NCBI GenBank assembly: GCA_022578965.1 | Contig: MU401063.1 | Coordinates: forward strand, 1 to 11,077 | Source of the DNA: Xylaria sp. FL1777 | Lineage: Eukaryota; Ascomycota; Sordariomycetes; Xylariales; Xylariaceae | DNA length: 11,077 nt | Direction: 5' to 3' | Part shown: in pieces, positions 1 to 9,892 of the stretch | How the letters are laid out: each line of letters begins with the position of its first letter | How positions within the stretch are numbered: the first letter of the stretch is position 1 | Translations under genes and position numbers: made by a program | Notes under the pieces: model-generated | Databases searched by the model: none | Told to the model about the DNA's origin: nothing | What the model saw: the letters and a program-made list of their open reading frames with translations, nothing else

Positions 1-170
1 TATATTATATAATAATTTTTTTTAAATAATTATATAGCTATTATTAATTTTATTATATAATATATATATATAATTAAACATATAAACAAAATAAATATTA
101 TATATTTAATGCTTTAATAAAAATAAAATTAATATATATAGTAATTTTTTTATAGTTTATTAATAAAAAA
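1..170. other. Simple AT-rich sequence, no gene
   Basis: This is almost entirely A and T, with a short TA dinucleotide run near 59-73 and a handful of G or C residues. There is no open frame and no convincing repeat apart from the TA run. It leads directly into the 46-bp tandem array. Confidence 0.7.
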
Positions 171-335
171 TACTTTATATATATTTTACTTTAAAAAACT
201 TATTTTATATAAACTTTACTTTATATTTATTTTATTTAAAAAAACTTACTTTATATAAACTTTACTTTATATTTATTTTATTTAAAAAAACTTACTTTAT
301 ATATATTTTACTTTATATATTTTATTTTTTACTTA
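171..335 (+). repeat. 46-bp tandem repeat, about three copies plus partial ends
   Basis: The block CTTAYTTTATATAAAC, followed by a TTTACTTTATATTTATTTTA-type segment and seven A residues, starts at 199, 245 and 291, exactly 46 bases apart. Copy 199-244 and copy 245-290 match at 45 of 46 positions; the single difference is T at 203 against C at 249. Copy three diverges after about 14 bases and shows a C/T difference from copy two at 306 against 260. A 23-base stretch at 171-193 is identical to 293-315, so the array starts before 199. The unit contains a shorter internal repetition of ACTTTA-type sequence. From 156 to 336 the + strand has 13 C and no G. Confidence 0.9.
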
Positions 336-560
336 TGCTTTTTTTTTTTATATGTTTTAATACTTTTTTTATTTAGTATGCATTAAAAGAGCTAAAGCTA
401 CTTAGCAAAATTTTAGCTTTTTAACTATATTTACTTTATATATATTCTTAAGGCCTTTTAAGCTTTTAGATTGCTTTAAAATTACTTTTTAAAATACTTT
501 AGTTTTTTAAAAAAATAAAAAAAATAAAAATATTTTCTTTTGTGCTTCGATTTTTATTTT
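336..560. other. AT-rich spacer, no gene, one GGCC palindrome
   Basis: No open frame or RNA gene is visible. It includes an 11-base T run (339-349) and a short inverted repeat, AAAGCTA at 394-400 with TAGCTTT at 414-420. The perfect 8-base palindrome AAGGCCTT lies at 450-457. Four consecutive G/C residues are exceptional for this window, where GG and CC are almost absent. Confidence 0.6.
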
Positions 561-612
561 AGTATATTATGTAATATAGGCTATAATGTAAGCAATAATA
601 ACGTAATATACT
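561..612. repeat. Imperfect 12-bp inverted repeat
   Basis: The left arm AGTATATTATGT (561-572) pairs with the right arm ACGTAATATACT (601-612). Eleven of 12 positions pair, and the exception (T570 opposite G603) is what a single C-to-T transition in one arm would leave. The 28-base loop contains GGCTATAATG. It lies just upstream of the A-tract block. There is no sign that it encodes a stable RNA, and it could be a relic of an older palindrome. Confidence 0.5.
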
Positions 613-626
613 TAAAACTTAACTTG

Positions 627-683
627 AAAAAAAAAAAAGCACAAAGGTTAAAAGCTAAAAAAAAAAAAAAAAGATCTTTTTTT
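627..683 (+). repeat. Double A-tract ending in an 18-bp GATC-centred palindrome
   Basis: A run of 12 A (627-638) and a run of 16 A (657-672) flank a short segment containing GCACAAAGG, which is richer in CpA and GG than its surroundings. The second run continues into GATC and seven T, giving a perfect 18-base palindrome at 666-683 (A7-GATC-T7). An A-tract of this kind can be the tail of a retroposed element, but no element body is recognisable upstream. Slippage-generated simple sequence is the plainer explanation. Confidence 0.6.
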
Positions 684-745
684 ATGTTTTTTATTCTAAA
701 AAAAAATATAAAAAAATTAAAGCAAAAAAAAGCTTACTTTTAATA

Positions 746-3700
746 AATTATAATAATAAAGCTACTTTATTACTTATAAAACTTTTTTATATAGCTAAAT
801 TATTTGCAAAAGATTTTATTTTATACATATAAAAATTATAATATATAAACTATTATATAATTATTTTTAGCTATATAAATAATTTATTTGCTAAAATATA
901 AAGCATAAAGCTTATTTTAATATATTTATAATATATAAAAAATATTATTATGTTTTAGTATAAATTTTAACTTAAAGGTGTTTAGCTATTATTTAGCAAA
1001 TAATAATATTATAACATTGCTTAATTAAATAATTATAAAAACTAATTATTTAAATTAGCAGTTTTTTTTATATTAAGCTAAATTATTATTATAATAAAGT
1101 TATTAATAAAATAAAATTAACTTATTTTATAATAATTTAAATTTAACTTATGTTTTTTATTTAATTTTTTATAAAGAAAAGTTTTATTTAAAAGCTTAAT
1201 TATTTTTTTTTTTTAAAAGTACTAAGCTTGCTATAATATTTTTTTATATAGCTTTAATGCTTTTAAATAAATTTAAGTTATAAGCTTTTTTTTATTTAGC
1301 TTTAATTTTTTAAAAGTTTAATACGTTTTATAAGCAGTTTAGCTTTTTATTTTAAAGCTATTTATATTTTATTATGCTTTATATAAGCTATATATTAGGT
1401 TTTTTTAAATATATAATTTTATTTAAAATTAATATAATAAAATTTTTATATTATTATTATAGCTTTTTTTAAATTAAATTATATAGTTATATAGTATTTA
1501 TAACTTTTATTGCTATATTAACTAGCTAAAATAAATAAACATTTTTTTTTAGTTTAATTATTTTTACTAATAAAAAATTTATATTTTAATAAATAAATAA
1601 TTTAATGCTTACTAAATTTTGCTTTAATATAATAAAAAAAGCTAATATTAAAAAATTAAAAAATAACATTATTATAAATGTTTAGCTACTATAAGCTAGT
1701 TATTTTTGTAGTAACTTTTTTAGCATTTTTAGCTTTAAATTTCAAAGAACTAAAAAATTAATAAGCTATATTTTTATAGTTTATATTTATACTAAAAATT
1801 AAAATTAAAAAAACTTTTACTTTTTTGTTTTATTAAAAATTTTTGTTTTTTATAAGCTTTTTTTAAAATACTTATTTAAATTACGTTAGTACTTATACTT
1901 TAATTTTAAACAAAAAAAAAAACAAAAATTATTATTTATTTGCGTTATAATTTAATAAATATGCTGCTTTAATTAAACTTTTTACTTAATAATATTTTTA
2001 ACTTAAGTTAGCTTATAAAAAACTTTAATACTAAAAGTTAAACATAATATTTAGCTTTGCTTTATTAAATATGTAAAAAAATAATAAAAATAGTAATATT
2101 TTATTAGTACTAAAGTTTTTATTTATTTTATACCTTTTATATTTTTTTATAATATTAAACTAAAGTTAAGCTTAATTAATTCTTTTATTTTATAAATATA
2201 ATACTTTATTATAGCTTTTTTAATTTATTATAACATAGGCTTTTGCTTAAGCTTAATATATATTTTAAGCTTTTTTTAACTTAAAAGAATTAATACTTTA
2301 GTATATATTATAGTAACTATATTACTAGCTTATTATAAGATTATTATAAAAAAACTATTTTAGTTTTTTATAAGGTTTTTTATTTTAAATTATTTTGTTT
2401 ACTTTTTTTTATTTTTATAAAAAAACATAAACTAATAATAACATTATATTATTTTTAACTTTGCTAAATTAAACTTAGGGTTTTTTTTTTTTGCTAATTT
2501 TGCTAAGCTTATTTTTTTAGCTATAATTTTATTAAATAGTAAATAAAAACAGTAAAAATCTTATTAATTTATTTATATATATTATTAATTAAATAATAAA
2601 GCATTTAGCTATTTTAAAAACTATATAATATTAATACGTTTTTATGTTTAAAGTAAATTATATTTTAAGCTAAATACTATTATAACAAAATTTGCTATAA
2701 TATATTTAACTTTTTGCTATTTAATTATTAAATTATATTTTTTATTATATAAATTTAGCTATAAATTATTTATTATTACTATTTTTAAAGTTTTTATTAT
2801 TTTTAAGCTATTATATTTAGTGCTATATTTTATTTTTTAATAAGCTATAATATTTAAAGCTTTAAAAACTTTTTATAATTTAATAATATTATAACATAAA
2901 ATGCTATTAAAGTATATTTTATAATAACTTTTTTATAACTTTTTTAATTTTTAGCGTTATATAAACTTTTTTTTTATATAATATGCGCTAAATAGTTTTT
3001 TTTTTTTTAAGTTATAGTTATTTTTATTGTTTATTTATGTTTAGTTAAATTATTTTACTTTAACATTTAAAGCATTAAGCAAAAATTATATTATATTAAT
3101 ATTATTTTTTAACTATTATAATATTATGTTTTAATTAAATAATTAAATTTCTTTTGTTTATATTAGTTTTAAGTTAGTTATTTATTGCATGCTAAATAGC
3201 TAAAGCTTATTAAAAGCGTTAAAACTTAAGTATTAATAGTTGCTTGCTAATTGTTTAGTTAATAGCTTATTTGCTTTTAAGTTTGTTTTATTTAAAGCTT
3301 AATATGTTTAATTTTTAAAGCTAATCTTTTTTTTAAAGTTATAAATTTATTTTGCTAACTTTTTTTATTTATATTGTTTTATTAATTAAAGGTTATTTAT
3401 TTTAAAGATTTACTGCAGTTATAAATATAATTTAGCTTAAGAATTATTTTTTTTTATAAATTTTTAAAAAACGTTAAAAATATACTAAACTTAATAAAAG
3501 TGTTAAGCTTTTTTAGCTATAAAACTTTAGCTTTAAATAAACTAATTTTAAAGTAATAAACTATTAAAAAAAAAAAGAACTTTGCTTAAAGCTTTTGCTA
3601 TTGTTTTTATATTTAATTATATTATTACATAAAACTTAAATTTAAGCGCTAAAATATTAACTAGCTTTTTTTTTACTATATAAAGCAATAAATGTTTACT

Positions 3701-4752
3701 TTAAAACAAAACTTTTTTATAGCTTAAAATTAGCTAACTTATGTTTAACTACTATTTATATAGAACTTTTTTTTACTTTAGTTTTTTAAGTTTTTATTAA
3801 AATATTTATTACTACTTATAAAAAAAAAAAAAATTAATATATTATTTTTTAAAAATTTAAAATGTTTATGCTAAAAAAGTAAAATTTATTACTAAGATTT
3901 GTATTAAAAGCTATTTAACTTAAGCTTATGCTTTAGGCTTTATTATTAAACTTTTATAGCTATTTATTTTTTAAAGCTTTTTTTTTATTTTAAAAGTAAA
4001 ATATAAATAAAACGCTTAAGCATTATTTATTTTTAAAGCTAGCATATTTAATAAGTAAGTTATTATATAGTTTTTAGTAAATTTTAACTTTTATAGCTAT
4101 TGTTTTATTATTTAAATATGCTAATATTTTTTATAATATTTAATAAGCGTTTATTTTAGCATTTTAACTTTATATTTAGTTTATTTTATATTATTAGTTT
4201 TGTTTACTAAAAATAGCTTACTAATATTAATACATTTAAATGCTTACGTTTAATTAAGCAATAAAAGCTTTTTATATATTTAAAGTTTAAAAATAAATAA
4301 AAGCTAAAAAGCATTTTTGCGTTTTTAATTATTTGCTTTACTTTATAAAACTAAATATTTAATATTACTATTTTAAAGGAAACTTTAATAATAATTAGCT
4401 ATTAAATAATTTAATAAGTTTTTTGCTTTTATATATAAATTTAACGATTAATTTATATATTAAAACTACTATAAGTTTTTATTAAAGTTTTTTTTAGCTT
4501 TATTTTATTTATATATAGTTTATTATTTTTTAAGTTTAAATAATAATGCTTTTACTTAAATTTATTTATAAATTTTAAAATTAGTTAATAATGCACTTTA
4601 TAAAAAAGCTTTTATTTTTGTTTACTTTTATTATGCGTAAAAGTTTAATACTTAAATATTTATACTACTATTTGATTTTTTAGTTTATATTTTAAAATAA
4701 GTTATTAATAATTATTATGCTAGCATTTTTGCTTAAAAGCACAGTTTTTAGT
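746..4752. other. Gene-free AT-rich stretch with scattered short inverted repeats
   Basis: No coding, tRNA or rRNA signal is seen across these 4 kb. Content is homogeneous AT sequence sprinkled with AGCT, GCTT and ACTT. Short inverted repeats include 941-951 with 1000-1010 (11 bp, 48-base loop) and 2249-2256 with 2265-2272 (AAGCTTAA / TTAAGCTT, 8-base gap). T runs of 12 lie at 1203-1214 and 2481-2492. Stems of 8-11 bp are expected by chance at this base composition, so none is given a function. Confidence 0.6.
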
Positions 4753-4796
4753 TTTTATAAAAGTATTATACAAAAAGCTATAATACTTTTAAAAAA
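4753..4796. repeat. Strong 18-bp inverted repeat (17/18 paired), 8-base loop
   Basis: The left arm 4753-4770 and right arm 4779-4796 are complementary at 17 of 18 positions. The core AAAAGTATTATA / TATAATACTTTT is perfect, and the loop is CAAAAAGC. The stem includes one G-C pair inside otherwise A/T arms. This is one of the two best hairpins in the window. It has no adjoining gene, so a transcription terminator role is unsupported. It could be a foldback-element remnant or chance in AT-rich DNA. Confidence 0.6.
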
Positions 4797-6252
4797 GCTA
4801 TATTTTTTTTGCTTTTATTTTTTTATAAAAACTAATGCTAGCTTTTATTTAGCAAAATGCATTAATAAAAATATTAGCTAATTTGCTAAAAAAAAGTTTA
4901 GTTATAAATGCTTTTTTTTTAATAATTTTATATGCTATTTAACCTTTTTTTTAAAATGCTTTTTATTTTTTGATTATTTTATTTATGCGCTATTAGTTTT
5001 TAGCTTATATTTAGCTTTAAAAAAAATTTATTTTTTATTTAAAGCAGCATTTTTAAACTATTTAACTTATTAAAAGAGCTTTATATAAGTATTAACATTT
5101 AACTATATAAAGCTTTTATTTTTTGTAGCGTTTTATTTTAAGGAATTTAAAAAGCATTTTGCTTAAAGCATTTTTTATAAATTATAACTTGGATTTTAAC
5201 AGGCTAAATTTTAAATTTGAGCTATTATTGCTTTATTTGCTATTATTAAAGCAATTTTTGTTAGTTTTTTTTTTTTTGCTTATTAATATGCTTAAGTTTA
5301 GTAAATATTTTTATTTAATCTAAGGTTAATTAATATATAATAATAGGTTTTTTAGCTAAACGTTAGCTTATTTTATTAGTAAAATTAAAAAATTTAATTA
5401 TTATATTTAAAAAATAAAATAACTTTGCTATTTACTTTTAAAGGTTATTTTATTAAAATAAAATAATTTTTTAATATTATGCAATAAAAGCATAAAAAGT
5501 TAAAATAACGCTTAAACAAATATGCTTACTAAAATATTAATAAGCATAATATACGTTTAAAAATTTAATGATTTACTAAGTTTTATAATTTATATTATTT
5601 ATTATATTTTGCTATGTTTTTTATTAATGCTAAAACTAAAAAATCTATTATTAAAAGTTTTAATTTTATTTTTTTATATAATTTTTAAAGTAACTTTTTT
5701 TATAAAACAGAAGTTTATAAACTTTTAATAAACTTTTATAAGCTTGCTAAAGCAACATAAAAAGTATTTTTACAAAAAGTAAAAAATTAAAGTTAACTTT
5801 TTAATAATTTTTTTGCTAGTTTACTAATAAAAACCTTGTTATAATTTTTACTTTTTTTAAATAACTAAGTTTAAATAACTTTTTAGCTTAAAAGTATTAT
5901 TGCTAATTTTTTTAAGCTAGTTTAAAAGCTTTACTAAGCTATTTAATTAGTAATAATAATAAGCAGTATATATAAAAAGCAAAAACATAATTAATATAAG
6001 TTAATAATTTATATTTATTAAGAATTTTTTATTAAAAAGCAATAATTATAATGTTTTATTTTTAATATAATAAAGTTTAACAAAATTACTTAAATATTTT
6101 TATTAAAAAAATACTTGCTGTTTTTATTAATATAACATATATATAGCTTAAAACATTTAAAAGCATTAAAGCAATTTTTTTTTTTTAACTAGCTATAGCT
6201 ATAGTAATAGCTTTTTTATACTTTAATTTATTAAGCTTATTTATAAAAACTT
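4797..6252. other. Gene-free AT-rich stretch
   Basis: No gene is supported. Small structures are an 11-bp perfect inverted repeat AATAAAATAAC (5413-5423) with GTTATTTTATT (5444-5454) around a 20-base loop, and TATGCTTA (5521-5528) with TAAGCATA (5541-5548) around a 12-base loop. A 12-base T run lies at 6175-6186, followed by a short AGCTAT tandem near 6192-6203. Confidence 0.6.
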
Positions 6253-6427
6253 GATTTTTTAAAGAATTAATATATATTTTAAGCTATATAAAATATAGCT
6301 TATTTTTTTTTGCGCATTATAATAGCTTAGCATAACTTAAGCTTGCTATAAAGTTAGCTATATACTTTTAAATTATTTTAAAAACATAAAAAGCATTTTT
6401 TATATTAAGTAGTATTGTTTGCATTAA
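6253..6427 (+). repeat. Dispersed repeat, copy A
   Basis: This segment aligns with 6875-7046 in the same orientation at a constant offset of 622 through its first hundred bases. The ungapped core 6280-6358 matches 6902-6980 at 69 of 79 positions. Eight of the ten differences are transitions, and in six of those eight copy A keeps the G or C. Small gaps appear after about 6360, but the shared ending GCATTAA (6421-6427) closes both copies. It contains a perfect 10-bp hairpin (6280-6302). It looks like a fragment of a duplicated element degraded by C-to-T mutation; no coding capacity remains and the parent family cannot be named. Confidence 0.85.
6280..6302. repeat. 10-bp hairpin in copy A
   Basis: TAAGCTATAT (6280-6289) and ATATAGCTTA (6293-6302) are perfect complements around a 3-base AAA loop. 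The same arms are unchanged in copy B although the loop differs (TAA). This suggests the hairpin was part of the parent element rather than arising later. Confidence 0.75.
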
Positions 6428-6874
6428 GCAAGTTTTTTTGCTTTTTTTTTTAACTATAAAGGGCTTTTTTTAAAAAAATAAAGGTGCTAAACTAGCAAAA
6501 TATTTTACTATTATAAGCTTGTAATATATAATATACTATTAATTTATTATTATATTTAACTTTTATTTGCTTAAATAAATAGTTCTTTTAAAAAGCTAGC
6601 GTATTACTAAAGTAATATAAGCTATTTAGCAAATAAATATTTTGTTTATTATTATAATTAAGCAAATAAATCATTTTATTAACTAAGAATAGCTATATAT
6701 TATTATTTATAAAATTAAAAAAAAGCTTTTAATTTATTAATTTTTATTATGTTTAGCATTTATAAAAATATATATATATTTTCTTTAATATATAAAGCTA
6801 TATGTTATATTATTATAGCATAGTTAGCTTTGCTTTTTTTGCTTTAAATATTTAAACTTATTTAAAAAAGTTAT

Positions 6875-7046
6875 AATTTTTTATAAAATTAGCACATATT
6901 TTAAGCTATATTAAATATAGCTTACTGTTTTTTGCACGTTATAATAGCTTAACATAACTTAAGCTTATTATAAAGTTAATATATTTACTTTTTTATATTA
7001 TAAAAAGTAAGCTTAACGTTTTTTATATTAGTTAATATTGCATTAA
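6875..7046 (+). repeat. Dispersed repeat, copy B
   Basis: This is the partner of 6253-6427. Compared with copy A it has lost more G/C: A for G at 6936, 6952, 6967 and 6979, and T for C at 6968 and 6980, with two changes in the opposite sense (C at 6925, G at 6938). At two places both bases of a GC dinucleotide in copy A read AT here (6967-6968 and 6979-6980). The tail needs small gaps to align and ends in GCATTAA (7040-7046). About 450 bases of unrelated AT-rich sequence separate the copies. Confidence 0.85.
6902..6924. repeat. 10-bp hairpin in copy B
   Basis: TAAGCTATAT (6902-6911) pairs with ATATAGCTTA (6915-6924) around a TAA loop. Both arms are identical to those in copy A. Confidence 0.75.
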
Positions 7047-9534
7047 ATAACAATAGTAAAATATTATTGCATTATGCTTAAATTAAAAGCTTTTTTATAT
7101 AATTAAATGTTTAATATTAGTAAAATCTATTTATTTTTTTAAGCTTAAATAATAATTGTTTAATTAACTTAGTAAGTTTTTTTATATTAAGTTAAATTAA
7201 GCTGCAAGCTTTTTATTATATTAATAAAAAACAAGATATTATTTTTATAACATTAATAAACTTTTTTTTAAGCATTTAAAACTTTTTTTATTTTATTTTT
7301 ATTAAAAAAAATAGCAGCACTTATTTTTGTTAAGTTTTTAAACTTGCTTTTTATAAATATTACATAAAAGCTTAGCTATAAATTATTTTAAGTACTTATT
7401 TTTTTACTATATTAAAGCTATTATACTTTGCTATATATTTTTTTTTAAAGTATATTTAATAATAAATGCTTTTTATAAAGCTTTTTTGCAATTTAAAAAT
7501 ATAACTAATAAGAATTTTTTACTACTTTATTTTTTATTATAAAATAGCGCTAAATTATTATATAACTAATATATTTTATAGCATTTTATTGAACTTATAA
7601 TAGGCTATACTTTTTAAAGCAAAGCTTTGTAGTTTTATTTACTTCTAATAGTGCTTTTTTGTTAATTTTTTTAAGTTTTAGCTTTACAATTATATTTTCT
7701 TTAAAACTTAAAAACTTTAATTTTTTATAAAGTACTAAACAAGTTAAAAAAAAACATTGTTTAATTTTTAGTTAGCATAATTTATAGTTAAAACTATAAT
7801 AATATTTAATTATTTTTAATTTTTTAACTTTTGTTTTTAATTAATAAAAACATCTTTAGCAAATATTTTTGCAGTAGTTAGTTTTTAATAAATTTAAGAA
7901 TTTTACTTTTAACAATTAAATATTAATGCTTTTAACTGTTTTTATTAATTATTATAGCAGTTTTAAAAACTAATAAAATAAAACCCTACGTTTTATTTTA
8001 TTATTTTATGCTAATATATTTAAGCAAATGCTTGTTTTAAATACTTTAATTTTTTTATAGTAAAAGTTCTAGTTTTTTACTATACTTAATAAAAAGCATA
8101 AAGCTTTTTAAAAAGAAAAACTTAGCTAAATTAATATATGCAATAAAATAAACTAGCTAACTAAGCTTAAAGTTTAATTATAAGCTTTTTAACTGCAATA
8201 ATTTTAATATATGCTATTAAAGCTAAAATTATTATAGCTGTTAGTATTAAATTTACTTTTTAATTGTTTTTTATTAAAAGATTTAAATTCTACTTATTTT
8301 AATTATAAAACCTAAAAAAGCTTTATATTAATATTTATTATTATTACTTTTTTGTATTAAAATTAAGTAATTTATATATTTACTGCTTTTTTTAAATATA
8401 ATAGTTATTTTTTAGGCTTTTTTTCTAAAGTTAAGCTTTAATTTTTTATTACTTATTATAATTATAGCAAGCTAAAACCTTGCTATTAAAAGTTAATAAA
8501 GCAAAAATTTAAATAAACTATTGCTAACATAAAGCTATATAATTTATATTAATTATTATAAATTATTTATAAGCTTTAAAAAGCATTAATTTTTAATTTA
8601 ATAAATATATTCTTTTTAAAGTTAAAATTGTTAGCATATATTAGCTTTAAAATTACTACGGTTATTTAAGTAAAAAAAGCATTATTAAATAAATAATAAT
8701 TAATATAATAAGCTATTTGTAGTTTTGTTATATAATTGTTTATACTTAAATATATATAGCTTAATCTTTAAAACAAATATATAACTATTAATAAAATTAA
8801 CTAAGTAACTATTATACGCTAAAATTAACTATTTAATTTTGTAGTACAAAAAAATTAGTTATAGTTAAGCTACTTAAGTTTTAGCTTTAGTAAAGTTACT
8901 AATGTAGCTATAATTTTACTACTTATTAAAAAAGCATTTTGTTATTTGCTAAAAGCAAACTGCGTTATAATAATTATTTATATAAACTAAAACTTATTAG
9001 TAATAATAGCTATAATAGTTAAAGCAAAGCTTATTTTATTAAAAAATTATTTTTTTTAATTTTCTTTTTTATTATTTCTTAGAGCACTAGTTTGCTATAT
9101 AGCTTTTTTGCTTAAAAGCTAATAAATAATAAAATATATAAGCTTTAAAAAAAAACTTAGCTTATTAAGTGTTTTATTTATGCTTATAAAAGAACAGTTA
9201 TTAAAAAAGTATTTTTTGTTGCTATAATTTATAATTAGCTAAAAAACTAGCTATATACTAAGCTTAAACAATAATTATTAAAACTAAAAAATAAGCTTAA
9301 TAGCTTTTGCGCTATTTTAAATAGTAAAGCTATAAGTAGTTCTTTAAAGAAATTATACTTATAAAAGCAAACATAACAACAAATAGCATTTTAAAAAAGT
9401 AAGCAAGCTTTATAAATATATAAAAATAAAAAACAAAAAAAAATTTAAGTGCTTTTTTATATGTAAGTTTATAAAAACTTAAAATGTTTATAGCTTATAT
9501 TATAGCATACTTAAATATTAAGCAGCTTATATTT
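7047..9534. other. Gene-free AT-rich stretch with several short palindromes
   Basis: No gene is supported. Beyond the hairpin at 7967-8007, small palindromic structures include TTATAGTT-AA-AACTATAA (7782-7799), TATAGTAAAA / TTTTACTATA (8056-8065 with 8075-8084, 9-base gap), TTAACTAT / ATAGTTAA (8825-8832 with 8861-8868), TAGTAA-AG-TTACTA (8888-8901), and the perfect 12-base TTCTTTAAAGAA (9340-9351) flanked by ATAAGTA / TACTTAT (9332-9338, 9356-9362). A CpA-dense patch lies at 9367-9435. Confidence 0.6.
7967..8007. repeat. 14-bp perfect inverted repeat with a 5-base CCTAC loop
   Basis: The left arm TAATAAAATAAAAC (7971-7984) and right arm GTTTTATTTTATTA (7990-8003) are perfectly complementary and closed by a C-G pair. 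Beyond one mismatch, three more pairs (7967-7969 with 8005-8007) extend the stem. The loop CCTAC, with the closing C, gives one of very few CCC triplets in the window. The AATAAAAT-type arms recall the hairpin at 5413-5454 and the conserved block of the satellite at 10031-10781. There is no adjacent gene, so a terminator function cannot be argued. Confidence 0.65.
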
Positions 9535-9650
9535 ATAATAAGTATTTAATTTAGCATAAAGCTAGTTTTTTTTTATAATATAGCTAGCAGTTAATAAGTA
9601 TTTAATTTAATGCTTATTGTAGCAAAGCTAGTTTTTTTTTATAAATTATG
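9535..9650 (+). repeat. Imperfect tandem duplication, 56-66 bp period
   Basis: ATAAGTATTTAATTT occurs with its G at 9542 and again with its G at 9598 (56 bases apart). In each copy it is followed by AAAGCTAGTTTTTTTTTATA, starting near 9558 and 9624 (66 bases apart). The second copy therefore carries about 10 extra bases between the two blocks, around TGCTTATTGT. The two matching blocks in the same order and orientation make a tandem duplication the simplest reading. Confidence 0.8.
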
Positions 9651-9681
9651 CATTTTATTACTAAGTTTGCTTAATACGTTT

Positions 9682-9704
9682 TATGTTATAGCAATTATAA
9701 CATA
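9682..9704. repeat. 9-bp perfect hairpin, 5-base loop
   Basis: TATGTTATA (9682-9690) pairs with TATAACATA (9696-9704) around the loop GCAAT. The stem is perfect and includes one G-C pair. Nearby, the palindrome TAATAGCTATTA (9761-9772) has its AATAGCTATTA part repeated at 9780-9790. Stems of this size can arise by chance at this composition. Confidence 0.45.
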
Positions 9705-9892
9705 TAATAACTAATAAAAGATTAAGTAATTTAACTATTACTATAAAGCTTTTAACTTATTAATAGCTATTAATTTATAAATAGCTATTATTGCTTTAAT
9801 GCTTTATTTATTAAGTTTAAAAAAGTTAGCTTAATAACTTAAACTTATATATGTAAGCTTATTTTGCTTTTTTATATATTTATTAACTTTAT

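Noticed and set aside
540..743. A 67-codon open stretch on the + strand
   Set aside because: It would start at TTG rather than ATG, and it is dominated by Lys and Phe/Leu codons created by the A and T runs at 627-683. It has no domain, signal or conserved motif, and lies across simple repeats. One such stretch in 11 kb of AT-rich sequence is expected.
2254..2271. An 18-base exact match with 6268-6285, suggesting a third copy of the dispersed element
   Set aside because: The match is almost all A/T and does not extend convincingly on either side, so chance is sufficient.
2475..2480. TTAGGG followed by T-rich sequence, a telomere-like word
   Set aside because: There is a single occurrence with no tandem repetition. 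The CCCTAC near 7984-7989 is also isolated and forms part of a hairpin loop.
4753..4796. Interpretation as an intrinsic transcription terminator
   Set aside because: There is no gene upstream on either strand, the stem is A/T, and the inferred host is eukaryotic.
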